A stretch of DNA of 64,000 nt from Oscillospiraceae bacterium (GCA_021201135.1 JAJQGT010000009.1:112715-176714); one strand, 5' to 3'; counted from the first letter of the stretch, positions 1 through 8,287 are shown. Numbers and translations: made by a program. Notes: generated by a model not told the origin, from the letters alone.

Positions 1-716
1 ATGGTAATAACTTCGGACTCAGTCTCGCTACCTACATATTCACCGCAAACAGTGCAATATCCGTTAGCATCAACTTCGTGAGGATAGTTCAAAAGGTAAA
101 CTTTACCGTTCATGTTAAGAAGCAAACCGTGGTACTCTTCATTGACGTAGATGACACCAGCAGCTGCTGCTGTTGTTGTATCGTCGTCGTCATCGTCGTC
201 ATCATCGTCATCATCGTCATCTTCAACAGGAACAAGAACTCGAACAGTATTAAGAGTTACATTACTGCTACCCTGAACGTAGATTCCGTACAATGTGCAA
301 TCCGCAGTCAGTCCACCAGCAGTAAGCAAGTCAGAAACAGAAACAACAATTTCAGTAGTGCCATTCATAGCATTAGCCTGAACGCCAGTACTGTTCCAAT
401 TTGTGCGATCCATTATAGCCACACCGTACCAACTATAGTCAGTATCACATGAAACGAGAAGTTGTACAACTGCACCATCTACGCTGAGCGCTTTTGAAAC
501 AGCGGCTGTCTTTGCATCTGCCGCGGTGTCACCACCCCAAGTATATGCCAAATAAGTAACTCCGCCGCCCACCAGTGTAGCTCCTACGGTCTCTTCAGCG
601 ACAACAGTATACTCGGTGCCGTCAATCGTCACCGTATCATCCGCCATAACACCCATCGGCAACAGTGACACAACCATCAGTGCGCTAATCATAACGCATA
701 ACAGTTTTTTAAGCAT
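1..716 (-). CDS. Secreted multidomain protein, C-terminus beyond window (partial)
   Basis: The gene starts at ATG 716 behind GAGGAGG and stays open to the left edge, giving 238 visible residues. Residues 1-22 form a Sec signal peptide ending near GVMA. Residues about 25-160 are Gly/Val/Thr-rich and beta-sandwich-like, ending in a patterned segment (GIYVQGSSNVTLNTVRVLV) that resembles a carbohydrate-binding or cohesin-like fold; this is an impression, not an identification. A run of 14 Asp (166-179) acts as a linker, and a second domain starts with a CxxCG motif (Cys221, Cys224). It is transcribed alone from a promoter at 895-923 through a structured leader. Role unknown; a fibre-binding or surface protein would suit the neighbourhood. 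Confidence 0.8.
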   Translation of the reverse strand, partial: MLKKLLCVMISALMVVSLLPMGVMADDTVTIDGTEYTVVAEETVGATLVGGGVTYLAYTWGGDTAADAKTAAVSKALSVDGAVVQLLVSCDTDYSWYGVAIMDRTNWNSTGVQANAMNGTTEIVVSVSDLLTAGGLTADCTLYGIYVQGSSNVTLNTVRVLVPVEDDDDDDDDDDDDDDTTTAAAAGVIYVNEEYHGLLLNMNGKVYLLNYPHEVDANGYCTVCGEYVGSETESEVIT

Positions 717-770
717 AAAAATTTCCTCCTCAAAAATGTCTTTTCGACCGTCCAAGGAGGATTAAATATA

Positions 771-805
771 GAAAAAGCCTCCAAAGCACGAATCGTGTCC
801 GGAGG
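771..805 (-). terminator. Attenuator-type terminator in the leader of the partial secreted-protein gene
   Basis: On the minus strand CCTCC...GGAGG encloses an inner CACG/CGTG stem, followed by TTTTT. It lies inside the 5' leader, about 55 nt before the ATG at 716 and downstream of the promoter at 895-923, so it would stop transcription before the gene unless an alternative fold intervenes. Confidence 0.6.
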
Positions 806-890
806 TTGTAATTGGGCGCCCAAAAACGAGTACCCCCCCGCTGAGTTCTCACTCAGTTAGAAACGCAGAATATTTGCGTCCTAAATACGT
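806..890 (-). promoter_or_regulatory. Structured 5' leader, possible riboswitch of unassigned class
   Basis: Between the promoter and the attenuator the minus-strand RNA shows a hairpin ACGCA/TGCGT (863-879), a perfect 6-bp hairpin CUGAGU-GAGA-ACUCAG with a GNRA loop (841-856), a run of seven G followed by UACUCG, and a 12-nt palindrome TTGGGCGCCCAA (812-823). The layout (compact structure, then intrinsic terminator, then strong RBS) is that of a riboswitch, but it does not match any class I can recall with confidence. Confidence 0.45.
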
Positions 891-894
891 TTAT

Positions 895-923
895 ATAGTA
901 GCATTTTTTGACCCGAATTGCAA
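895..923 (-). promoter_or_regulatory. Promoter for the partial secreted-protein gene
   Basis: Minus-strand TTGCAA (923-918), 17-nt spacer, TACTAT (900-895). The -10 is imperfect. It would start the RNA just upstream of the structured leader. Confidence 0.45.
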
Positions 924-950
924 GAGGAAATTCATACACTTTTTCGATTT

Positions 951-995
951 GTTGAAACTGCACAAAATTTGGAGAAGGATTTGTGCAGTTTCAAC
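951..995. repeat. Perfect 16-bp inverted repeat, stem-loop after the SDR gene
   Basis: Arms 951-966 and 980-995 are perfectly complementary around a 13-nt loop. It follows the SDR stop at 1011, but no U-run follows on either strand, so it is more likely a 3' stabilising or processing stem-loop than a classic terminator. Confidence 0.6.
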
Positions 996-1010
996 AAAGT
1001 AAATCATTTC

Positions 1011-1757
1011 TCAATACGGACTGTCAAATTCCGCTTCGGCTTTTCTGACGGCTTCCTCAAGGGTCATGCCGGCGAAGTTCTGGGCGCCGAGGTATCTGCC
1101 CGACTTCTTGTCGTCGACAAACACGCCGACAACCGCACCTGGGATGGCGCTTTCTGGGGCGTTCGGGGCATGAGGTCCGCCAAGGTCGGTTCTGCACCAA
1201 CCGGGATCTGTAAGATTAATCATGACGTCGGTGCCGTTGAGCTTCGAGCCGAGGTCAATCGTAACCTTGTCAAGAGCCGCCTTGCTTGCGGAATAGCCCG
1301 CTTGCTCCGGCTCGAGACGGATGCCGCTCGTGGTGTTGAGGATGCGTCCGAAGCCGCGCTCTATCATCTTCGGGAGGAAGTGATAGCAAATCATAATCGG
1401 CGAGACGGTGTTGATAAGAAAGCTTTCGGTATAGTCGGACACCGGCGTTTTATAGTAGTCGGTTCTATAGGCAATCTGAAGTCCGGCGTTGTTAAGAATC
1501 AGGTCGACCGGCGTGCCGCGCCCGTCGATTTCATTAAGCATCGCCTCGACCTCCTCCGGCTTTGAAAGCTCCGCCGAGACGGCATAAGCCTCAACTCCGA
1601 GAGCCCTGACCTCGGAAAGTAGTCTTTCCGTGTGCTCCGGCTTCCTGCTATGAAGAATGGGGTTGCAGCCCTGCTCGGCTAAGAACAGCGACACCAGCCT
1701 GCCGATTCCCCTGCTCGAGCCGGTCACGAGCGCCCAGCGATTTTTAACGTTTACCAT
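1011..1757 (-). CDS. Short-chain dehydrogenase/reductase (SDR)
   Basis: 248-residue NAD(P)-dependent oxidoreductase of the classical SDR family. The N-terminal Rossmann motif is TGSSRGIG, followed by NNAG and the catalytic Ser and Tyr-x3-Lys (YSASK). Start ATG 1757 was chosen over longer in-frame starts because AGAAGGGAGA precedes it and the family begins right before the VTG motif. It is a stand-alone gene with its own promoter (1810-1838). Closest in style to 3-oxoacyl-ACP reductase or sugar-alcohol dehydrogenase types; the substrate cannot be assigned. There is no fatty-acid synthesis gene nearby, so FabG is not claimed. Confidence 0.85.
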   Translation of the reverse strand: MVNVKNRWALVTGSSRGIGRLVSLFLAEQGCNPILHSRKPEHTERLLSEVRALGVEAYAVSAELSKPEEVEAMLNEIDGRGTPVDLILNNAGLQIAYRTDYYKTPVSDYTESFLINTVSPIMICYHFLPKMIERGFGRILNTTSGIRLEPEQAGYSASKAALDKVTIDLGSKLNGTDVMINLTDPGWCRTDLGGPHAPNAPESAIPGAVVGVFVDDKKSGRYLGAQNFAGMTLEEAVRKAEAEFDSPY

Positions 1758-1809
1758 GTGAGTTCTCCCTTCTGACGGAAAAGTGTAGAAACGTATTGTT
1801 GATAGATTC

Positions 1810-1838
1810 AGTATAGCATATTTGGGCGGGAGGTGCAA
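1810..1838 (-). promoter_or_regulatory. Promoter of the SDR gene
   Basis: Minus-strand TTGCAC (1838-1833), 17-nt spacer, TATACT (1815-1810), about 55 nt upstream of the SDR start codon. Confidence 0.6.
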
Positions 1839-1888
1839 GAGGTTAAAAGTTCCGGATAATATAAGTCGGAAACTTCTGAATTTTAAAA

Positions 1889-1943
1889 AGTTTCAGACTT
1901 GTAAGTCTGAAACTCTTGACTTTTTTGAAATTCGGGATATAAT
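1889..1943 (+). promoter_or_regulatory. Promoter of the AAA ATPase gene with adjacent palindromic operator candidate
   Basis: TTGACT (1916-1921), 16-nt spacer, TATAAT (1938-1943). Immediately upstream, 1889-1914 is a near-perfect palindrome with 12-bp arms (AGTTTCAGACTT) and a 2-nt centre that abuts the -35 box. A partly similar motif (AAGTCGGAAACTT) sits just upstream at about 1862-1874. The position suggests a regulator site. Confidence 0.55.
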
Positions 1944-1981
1944 ATAAATAGAAATCTAAGTAGAAACCGAGGAGATGCAGT

Positions 1982-3211
1982 ATGTCCGAGCTTATAAATC
2001 GTCCCGAATATCTTGAACAGTTAATCGAGAACAAAGATGTCGACCTGGTCAAAATCGTCACCGGAATACGAAGATGCGGGAAATCATCGCTATTAGACCT
2101 GTTCCATGAATATCTTTCCGACAGTGGAGTAAAAAATGAAAATATAATCCATATGAATCTGGAATCGCTGAAATATCGAAACCTTACGGATTATCTGTCG
2201 TTCTACGACTATGTGAGCGGCAAAATCCCGGAAGACGGAAAAACCTATCTCATATTTGACGAATTGCAGAATGTCCGGCACTGGGAGAAGGCGATTGAGT
2301 CGTTCAGACTCGACTTCGACGTGGATATCTATATCACCGGTTCCAATGCCTATCTTCTGTCCGCAGAATTTTCGACTCTGCTTTCCGGCAGATATGTTGA
2401 AATTCGCATGCTTCCGCTATCGTTCAAGGAATTTCTGACTTTCTACGAATTTGAGCCGAGTGTCAGCATAGAAGAAAAATTTCAGCAGTACCTCAAGTTC
2501 GGCGGCATGCCGATTCTCCGGGAATACAAATTCAACGAAGCGAGGAGCAATCAGGCTCTTGAGGGAATCTACTCGACGGTAGTGCTTAGGGATATTCTCC
2601 AGAGAAACAATCAGGCAGACCAGGAAACGCTCCAAAAAATCATGCTGTTTCTCTGCTCGAATATCGGAAGCGTCACCTCTCCCAACAAAATCGGAAATGT
2701 ATTGTCGTCGGAGGGGAGCATTCAGTCAGGCAGGGACAAAAATATCGCCGGAAAAACCGTCGAAAAGTACATCTCAATGCTCCGGAACGCCTTTGTGTTC
2801 TATTCTATCGGTCGGTACGACGTAAAGGGCAAACAGCTTCTCAAAACATTAGGCAAGAACTATATTATAGACATAGGCTTCCGCAATATGCTTCTCGGCT
2901 ATCGTGATGCAGACAGAGGGCACATAATCGAAAATATCGTCTTTCTGGAGCTATTGCGACGTGATTATCGCGTTTATATCGGCAAGATCGGCGAGACGGA
3001 AATTGATTTTGTTGCGGAAAAGCCGAACGACAAGCTTTATATTCAGGTGACGGAGAGCATGCAATCGCCTGAAACCCGTGAGCGAGAACTCAGACCTCTT
3101 CGGATGATTCCCGACAACTACGAAAAAATCGTGCTGTCGATGGACAGAAGCTACATTAACTCATATGATGGTATCAAATCTCTGTATCTGATTGACTGGT
3201 TGTTGGCTTAA
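1982..3211 (+). CDS. ATP-binding protein, AAA_14/DUF4143 family
   Basis: 409-residue P-loop ATPase. Walker A is GIRRCGKSS (28-36), Walker B is TYLIFDE (88-94), and a C-terminal DUF4143 region (about 200-380) carries the typical EIDFVAEK segment, which resembles a PD-(D/E)xK-like core. Proteins of this family are common stand-alone genes in Clostridia, Bacteroidetes and archaea; their physiological role is not established. RBS GAGGAG precedes ATG 1982. It is monocistronic, with its own promoter and operator-like palindrome, and is followed by the separately promoted fba gene. Family confidence is high, function unknown. Confidence 0.85.
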   Translation: MSELINRPEYLEQLIENKDVDLVKIVTGIRRCGKSSLLDLFHEYLSDSGVKNENIIHMNLESLKYRNLTDYLSFYDYVSGKIPEDGKTYLIFDELQNVRHWEKAIESFRLDFDVDIYITGSNAYLLSAEFSTLLSGRYVEIRMLPLSFKEFLTFYEFEPSVSIEEKFQQYLKFGGMPILREYKFNEARSNQALEGIYSTVVLRDILQRNNQADQETLQKIMLFLCSNIGSVTSPNKIGNVLSSEGSIQSGRDKNIAGKTVEKYISMLRNAFVFYSIGRYDVKGKQLLKTLGKNYIIDIGFRNMLLGYRDADRGHIIENIVFLELLRRDYRVYIGKIGETEIDFVAEKPNDKLYIQVTESMQSPETRERELRPLRMIPDNYEKIVLSMDRSYINSYDGIKSLYLIDWLLA

Positions 3212-3236
3212 AGCCCCCACAAATTAAAATTACCCA

Positions 3237-3265
3237 TTGCAAACTCATTCGAAATAGTGTATAAT
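3237..3265 (+). promoter_or_regulatory. Promoter of fba
   Basis: TTGCAA (3237-3242), 17-nt spacer, TATAAT (3260-3265), about 60 nt upstream of the aldolase start. Confidence 0.65.
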
Positions 3266-3327
3266 GGTACTCGTAAGTTCTATGCAAGGCAGAATCCGCC
3301 CTGCTACTATAAACGGAGGTAATAATA

Positions 3328-4191
3328 ATGCTCGTATCTGCAAAGGACATGCTGAACAAGGCTCGCGACGGTCATTACGGCGTCGGTCAGTTCAACATCA
3401 ACAATCTTGAATGGACAAAGGCTGTACTCCAGACGGCTGAGGAGCTCAAGGCTCCCGTTATTCTCGGTGTTTCCGAGGGCGCCGGAAAGTATATGTGCGG
3501 CTACACCACCATCGTCGGAATGGTAAAGGGAATGATCAACGAACTCGGAATCACCGTTCCGGTCGCTCTTCACCTCGACCACGGCACCTTTGAGGGTGCA
3601 AAGAAGTGCATCAACGCCGGATTCAGCTCTATCATGTTCGACGGCTCGCACTATCCCATCGAAGAAAACATCAAGCTCACCACCGCTCTTGTCAACACCT
3701 GCGACATCCTCGGAATTTCCCTCGAGGCTGAAGTCGGTGCTATTGGTGGCGAAGAGGACGGCGTAGTTGCCGCAGGCGAATGTGCTGACCCCGCAGAGTG
3801 CAAGATGATTGCAGACCTCGGCGTTACAATGCTCGCCGCCGGCATCGGCAACATCCACGGCAAGTATCCCGAGAACTGGCCCGGACTTTCCTTCTCCACT
3901 CTCGAATCCATCAAGGCTGCTGTCGGCGACATGCCTCTCGTTCTCCACGGCGGCACCGGAATTCCGGCTGAGCAGGTCAAGAAGGCTATCTCCCTCGGCG
4001 TTGCAAAGATCAACGTAAATACCGAGTGCCAGATTGCATTCACCGCTAAGGTTCGTGAGTACATCGAAGAAGGCAAGGATCTCACCGGCAAGGGCTTCGA
4101 CCCGAGAAAGGTTCTGGCTCCCGGCGTAGAGGCAATCAAGGACACCGTCAGAGAAAAGATGGACATGTTCGGTTGCATCGGCAAGGCTTGA
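3328..4191 (+). CDS. fba: Class II fructose-1,6-bisphosphate aldolase
   Basis: 287-residue zinc-dependent aldolase that interconverts fructose 1,6-bisphosphate with dihydroxyacetone phosphate and glyceraldehyde 3-phosphate in cytosolic glycolysis and gluconeogenesis. Class II signatures are present in order: LHLDHG (catalytic Asp, zinc His), LEAEVGAIGGEEDG, a zinc His in GNIHGKY and the phosphate-binding LHGGTGIP. Length is normal. RBS GGAGG precedes ATG 3328. Monocistronic, with a strong promoter and a bidirectional terminator. Related GatY/KbaY tagatose-bisphosphate aldolases share these motifs, but the lack of tagatose genes nearby favours fba. Confidence 0.92.
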   Translation: MLVSAKDMLNKARDGHYGVGQFNINNLEWTKAVLQTAEELKAPVILGVSEGAGKYMCGYTTIVGMVKGMINELGITVPVALHLDHGTFEGAKKCINAGFSSIMFDGSHYPIEENIKLTTALVNTCDILGISLEAEVGAIGGEEDGVVAAGECADPAECKMIADLGVTMLAAGIGNIHGKYPENWPGLSFSTLESIKAAVGDMPLVLHGGTGIPAEQVKKAISLGVAKINVNTECQIAFTAKVREYIEEGKDLTGKGFDPRKVLAPGVEAIKDTVREKMDMFGCIGKA

Positions 4192-4214
4192 TAATCCGTT
4201 TCACAGAAAAAAAT

Positions 4215-4248
4215 ACCGGTTTGGAAATTCCAAACCGGTTATTTTTTT
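4215..4248. terminator. Bidirectional terminator between fba and the SGNH cluster
   Basis: Perfect 12-bp stem (ACCGGTTTGGAA and complement, 4215-4239, 1-nt centre) flanked by an A-run on the left and TATTTTTTT on the right, so it can end both fba (+) and the converging esterase gene (-). Confidence 0.85.
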
Positions 4249-4252
4249 ATCC

Positions 4253-5521
4253 TTATTCCGCCGCCAGAATTTCTTTCAGGAATTCATACGCTGTCTCGCC
4301 CATTTCGGCGTAGCCGGCATCGTTCGGGTGGAGATAGTCGTTCCAGATTGAGACGTAGCCGTCCAGAAGCTTCGAAGTGTTGTCGGGGTCTTGCAAAGCT
4401 AAATCAAAGTCGATATAACCGTCGAACTTCGACTTGCTCGAGCGGATGTACTCGTTAATCGCAACCCTCGTCTCGTCGTGGAGTTCACTGTAGTATGAGC
4501 TTCCCTCAATCGGAGTTAAGGTTCCCGCATAAATCAGGATATCGTTCTCGTGGCAGAGCTCGATGAGCTCTTCATAGGCGTCTATGATGCTTTCTGACAA
4601 ATCTTCGGATTCATATCCTATATCGTTGATGCCGATGAGGAGAATGCAATATCTCTCACCAGAAGTATCGGCAAGAACGTCGATAACGTCTCTCTGGAAT
4701 CTGTCGACAAGTGCGTCGCCCAAGCCGCCGAATACTGCGTTGCCACCGATGCCCTTGTTGACGACCGCAACGTTTCCGACACTGTCGTCAGCCGCTAAGA
4801 GCTCCATAAGGGTGTCCGGATAACGGCAATAACCGTTCTGGGTCGAGCTTGCGCCGTCGGTGATGGAGTCGCCGATGCAGACAACCGTCTTGGTGCCCGA
4901 TTCTGCCCAGGTCTCGACGCTCTCGATATAGTAGGTCGAGGTCATAACCGATGCGCCGGCGAGGGTCTCATCCGAAACATGGTCGCCCTCGACAATCCAT
5001 GTCGAGCAACGAGCCGCAGTGTGGCAGGTGATGGTTCCGCCGACATAGTCGCCGAACTTGATTGTGATTGCAAGGCAATCGAGCGCTTCGAAGCTGAAGT
5101 CGACTTCATCCGAAACTATCTTCTCCCCGCCCGAAAGATTGACGCTCTCGGAACCGCCGTTAAAGGTGATGACGGTGTCGGTCGAGGTGTCGATGGTTGA
5201 AGACGAGCTGTCGACGAGGTGAGCGATATGGACGGATTCGATATTGAGCGGAATGTCGCCGTACTCATTCGAAAGCGTGATTCTTATCTTGTCGCCGCCG
5301 ATGGAAACTCTGACCTGCTGGCGGGCTGTGTTCTGCTTGAGCGAGGGGCTCGTCGGCGTTTCGTCAACGCTCGCAGTGAGCATTGCGGTTCCCCATGCGG
5401 TGAACCAACCGTCGGCTTCGACGATGTCGGCACCGACTTCTTTGCCGCAGGACGTTGCTCCGACAAGAAGCATCGCCGCCAATATCAGGCTCATAAATCT
5501 TTTTGCTATGGATTTGAACAT
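4253..5521 (-). CDS. SGNH/GDSL hydrolase lipoprotein, XynE-like (paralog 1)
   Basis: 422-residue lipoprotein: signal peptide with lipobox ATSC (Cys25), an N-terminal beta-rich domain (about 35-205, including the family hallmark ITLSNEYG), then an SGNH hydrolase domain. Catalytic Ser219 lies in GDSITDG, Asn299 in IGIND, and the Asp395/His398 pair in NDYLHPND. This two-domain plan matches the XynE-like SGNH subgroup, whose members are putative esterases near polysaccharide genes in gut anaerobes; deacetylation of plant polysaccharide is an inference. RBS AAAGGAG precedes ATG 5521. It starts only 13 nt after paralog 2 and is probably co-transcribed with it. Confidence 0.85.
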   Translation of the reverse strand: MFKSIAKRFMSLILAAMLLVGATSCGKEVGADIVEADGWFTAWGTAMLTASVDETPTSPSLKQNTARQQVRVSIGGDKIRITLSNEYGDIPLNIESVHIAHLVDSSSSTIDTSTDTVITFNGGSESVNLSGGEKIVSDEVDFSFEALDCLAITIKFGDYVGGTITCHTAARCSTWIVEGDHVSDETLAGASVMTSTYYIESVETWAESGTKTVVCIGDSITDGASSTQNGYCRYPDTLMELLAADDSVGNVAVVNKGIGGNAVFGGLGDALVDRFQRDVIDVLADTSGERYCILLIGINDIGYESEDLSESIIDAYEELIELCHENDILIYAGTLTPIEGSSYYSELHDETRVAINEYIRSSKSKFDGYIDFDLALQDPDNTSKLLDGYVSIWNDYLHPNDAGYAEMGETAYEFLKEILAAE

Positions 5522-5534
5522 TTATAAAACTCCT

Positions 5535-6839
5535 TTACGAAATAAAGTCCTTGAGATAGTTATAAACAGTGGTTCCGACATAGGCATAGCCGTTGTGGTT
5601 GAAGTGGAGATAGTCGTTCCAGACTGAGACATAGCTTGAATCCATCTTTGAGGAATCTTCTTCCGACGCAACCGCCGAGGACAAATCAATATAGCCGTCG
5701 AATGCGGAATCCTCGGACATGATATACTCGTTCACCTCGAGACGAATCTGCTCGTGGAGCTCGGAATAATATGTATTGCCGTTAAATGGAGTTATGGTGC
5801 AACCGATAACGGTTATCCCCGCCTCGTGGCACTGCTCGACAAGGCTCTCATATCCTGCGATTATATCTTCGGAAATATCCGAAGTAGCCGCTCCGATATC
5901 GTTTACGCCCATGAAGACGATGCAATACTTGACGCCCTCGATATCGAGGATATCTCTTTCAAGCCTGCCCATGCCGGTGGAGTTGTCGGTAGTGCCGAGG
6001 AACATCGTCCCTCCGACGCCCATGTTGACGACGGAATAGGCGTTAAGCTCCGAGTCAGCCTGCAAAAGCTCCATGAGTGTGTCGGTGTATCTTGCGAATG
6101 AGTTGTCCGTGATGCTTGCGCCGTCTGTAAGAGAGTCGCCGAGGCAGACGATTGCCGAGCACTCGGGGTCAGCCATCACGTCCATAACCGCAAGGAAGTA
6201 CCACATCGAATAGGTCGAGGCTTCCGACCAGTCGTTATCTGTTGCGTGAGAGCCGGTGATAATCCAGTTGGTGCAACGGGATGCTCTGTGAAGGGTGATT
6301 GTCGAGGGCATCGAGCTTATCTCCATAGAGACGGCGATGTCGTCGAGGGCGGAGTAGTCAAACATAACCGAATCCGTGACTATGGTCTCGCCTGCCGGCA
6401 CTGTGATAGTCGTACTGCCTTCATAGGTGACAGCGACCGAGCTGTCAACGTCGATTTCGTAGCTTGACGGGTCAAGGAGCATTGCGATTTCCATGCTGTC
6501 GATCACAAGATCAGTACTTCCGTACTCGTTCGAGAGCGTGAACCGAAGCTCGCTTCCCGATACGGAAGGTCTTATCTGCTGACGGATGGTGACAGTCTCG
6601 CCGCTTGTGGCTTCGCTCGGGATTGTGTCCGAAGACCAGACGGTCTGCATGGATGTTCCCCAAGCCGCAAGCCAAGCCTCAGCCTCGGTTGTTTCGTCAA
6701 TAACTTCTTCTACTTCCTGCATATCTTCCTCTTCCTTTGTTTCATCAGTGTCGCTTTCGGTGCTCCCGCATGCTGTCAGCATAGTAAATGCCAGCACAAG
6801 AGCCATCAAACGACCCAGACGCCTGAATTTCTTAGTCAT
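5535..6839 (-). CDS. SGNH/GDSL hydrolase lipoprotein, XynE-like (paralog 2)
   Basis: 434 residues from ATG 6839. This start was preferred over an ATG 21 nt upstream because it is followed directly by a standard signal peptide with lipobox LTAC (Cys24) and is preceded by GAAAGGAA. After an acidic linker comes the same beta-rich domain (TLSNEYG near residue 102) and the SGNH core: Ser236 in GDSLTDG, GVNDIG, and DYLH near the C-terminus. The block-V region reads DYLHFNHNG rather than DYLHPND, so the His is kept but the loop differs from its neighbours. A promoter at 6877-6905 probably drives this gene and paralog 1. Confidence 0.84.
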   Translation of the reverse strand: MTKKFRRLGRLMALVLAFTMLTACGSTESDTDETKEEEDMQEVEEVIDETTEAEAWLAAWGTSMQTVWSSDTIPSEATSGETVTIRQQIRPSVSGSELRFTLSNEYGSTDLVIDSMEIAMLLDPSSYEIDVDSSVAVTYEGSTTITVPAGETIVTDSVMFDYSALDDIAVSMEISSMPSTITLHRASRCTNWIITGSHATDNDWSEASTYSMWYFLAVMDVMADPECSAIVCLGDSLTDGASITDNSFARYTDTLMELLQADSELNAYSVVNMGVGGTMFLGTTDNSTGMGRLERDILDIEGVKYCIVFMGVNDIGAATSDISEDIIAGYESLVEQCHEAGITVIGCTITPFNGNTYYSELHEQIRLEVNEYIMSEDSAFDGYIDLSSAVASEEDSSKMDSSYVSVWNDYLHFNHNGYAYVGTTVYNYLKDFIS

Positions 6840-6876
6840 AATATAAACCGTTCCTTTCAAACGTTATGTAAAATAT

Positions 6877-6905
6877 ATTGTAGCACAAAAGCAGGGAAAT
6901 GTAAA
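6877..6905 (-). promoter_or_regulatory. Promoter of SGNH paralog 2
   Basis: Minus-strand TTTACA (6905-6900), 17-nt spacer, TACAAT (6882-6877). It lies between the terminator-like hairpin at 6925-6946 and the start of paralog 2. Confidence 0.5.
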
Positions 6906-6920
6906 TATAGAATTAATAGC

Positions 6921-6946
6921 AAAACACCACACATTTCTGTGCGGTG
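6921..6946 (-). terminator. Terminator after SGNH paralog 3
   Basis: Minus-strand stem CACCGCACA/TGTGTGGTG with one mismatch (6925-6946), followed by TTTT. It separates paralog 3 from paralogs 2 and 1. Confidence 0.55.
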
Positions 6947-6977
6947 CTTGCTCTTCAAATATCAGCCTCTGCTGTAA

Positions 6978-8225
6978 TCATGTTAGCGACCAGAAGCTCA
7001 GCAGTGAGTTATAGGCTTCCTCCGCCATTCTCTTGTGTCCCGCATCTCCCGGGTGGAGATAGTCGGCGGTGGAAGCGTTGTATTCGTCCGCCATCTGGGC
7101 GGAATCCTCATCACTCGCAATAGCTCCGCCGAAGTCGATCACTCCGTCAAAGCCGCTGTCTTCCGACATGAGGAATTCATTCACGGCGGTTCTTATCTTT
7201 TCATGCAATTCCGAATAGTAGAAGTTGCCCTTGACGGGGGTAAGAGTTCCGGCATAGACCTTGAGTCCCGCCGCATGGCATTGGGAGATAATCTCCTTGT
7301 AGCACTCTATCATTTCGTCGGAAATGTCCGCCTGTGCGGTTCCGACGTCGTTTATACCAATCAGAAGTATTACATATCTTACGCCCGAAACCTCAAGGAC
7401 ATCCCTTGTCAGACGGTTCACGGCGGAATCAGAGCTCTCGCCGGTTATCATGTTGCCCGAAATGCCCATATTGACGACGGAAATGTTCTCGGTGAGGGGA
7501 TTTGAATTGAGCATATATGCGAGCTGATCGCACCACGACTGATACTGATTATAGGTCGAGCATGCGCCGTCGGTTATCGAGTCGCCAAGGCAGACAACAG
7601 CCTTGGTTCCCGCCTCACTCCAGACATCGAGCCTTGTTATATAGTACCAACTGCTCATAACCTTGACTGCCGAGAAGCTTTCGTCGGAAACGCAGTTGCC
7701 CTCGGTTACCCATGTCGAGTGGTTGGAGAGCTTGTGGCAGGTGACGACCCCGCCGGTATAGTCGCCGAGCTTGATTGAAATAGCAATTTCCTCGAGGGCT
7801 TCGACATCGAAGTTTACCTCGTCGCAGGTGATAGTCTCCCCTGCCTCGACGGTGACGCTTTCGGAGCCGTTAAACGTCAGGACAGTGTCTGTAGAAGTGT
7901 CGATAGTATCGCTTCCCGAAGACTGAAGCTTGGCGATATGCACGCTTTCAAAGACGACGGGAATCGCGCCGTATTCATTCGAGAGAGTTATCGTGATGGT
8001 GTCGCCGGAAATGCTCGGGCGGATGACCTCACGGACAGTGTTGCCCTTGAGTCCCGGGTTCGAGGGGATGACGTCGACATCCGAAGCTTCGGGAGCCGCC
8101 GCCCACGCCGTGACCCAACCGTCTTCGTCGGGAAGGACAACCTCGGTTTCACCGCAAGCGGAAAACGTCGCCAATACCACTGTCAGGCACACAATTACCG
8201 ACAAAATTCTTCTTAGTTTATGCAC
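6978..8225 (-). CDS. SGNH/GDSL hydrolase lipoprotein, XynE-like (paralog 3)
   Basis: 415 residues from a GTG start at 8225, chosen because GGGAGGA lies 6 nt upstream and the resulting N-terminus is a normal lipoprotein signal with lipobox FSAC (Cys24). An ATG 27 nt further upstream has no RBS. The protein has the same order as its neighbours: beta-rich domain with ITLSNEYG, then SGNH hydrolase with GDSITDG, IGINDVG and DYLHPGD. It is closer to paralog 1 than to paralog 2 (shared IDTSTDTV and SVHIAKL-type stretches). It would be anchored in the outer leaflet of the membrane and act as an extracellular esterase on an unknown substrate. Confidence 0.84.
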   Translation of the reverse strand: MHKLRRILSVIVCLTVVLATFSACGETEVVLPDEDGWVTAWAAAPEASDVDVIPSNPGLKGNTVREVIRPSISGDTITITLSNEYGAIPVVFESVHIAKLQSSGSDTIDTSTDTVLTFNGSESVTVEAGETITCDEVNFDVEALEEIAISIKLGDYTGGVVTCHKLSNHSTWVTEGNCVSDESFSAVKVMSSWYYITRLDVWSEAGTKAVVCLGDSITDGACSTYNQYQSWCDQLAYMLNSNPLTENISVVNMGISGNMITGESSDSAVNRLTRDVLEVSGVRYVILLIGINDVGTAQADISDEMIECYKEIISQCHAAGLKVYAGTLTPVKGNFYYSELHEKIRTAVNEFLMSEDSGFDGVIDFGGAIASDEDSAQMADEYNASTADYLHPGDAGHKRMAEEAYNSLLSFWSLT

Positions 8226-8258
8226 AAAAAGTCCTCCCTCGGAGATAATCATAAAAGA

Positions 8259-8287
8259 ATTATACCATTATTTTCGCCGAATGTAAA
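8259..8287 (-). promoter_or_regulatory. Promoter of SGNH paralog 3
   Basis: Minus-strand TTTACA (8287-8282), 17-nt spacer, TATAAT (8264-8259), about 35 nt upstream of the GTG start. Confidence 0.6.

Noticed and set aside
78-452. Plus-strand frame with Cys- and Val-rich runs at the left edge
   Set aside because: It is the reverse of the Asp-run and Ala-rich linker of the secreted protein on the minus strand; the low-complexity runs come from that linker.
1011-1757. Calling the SDR gene fabG
   Set aside because: Catalytic motifs fit all classical SDRs and no fatty-acid synthesis genes adjoin it.
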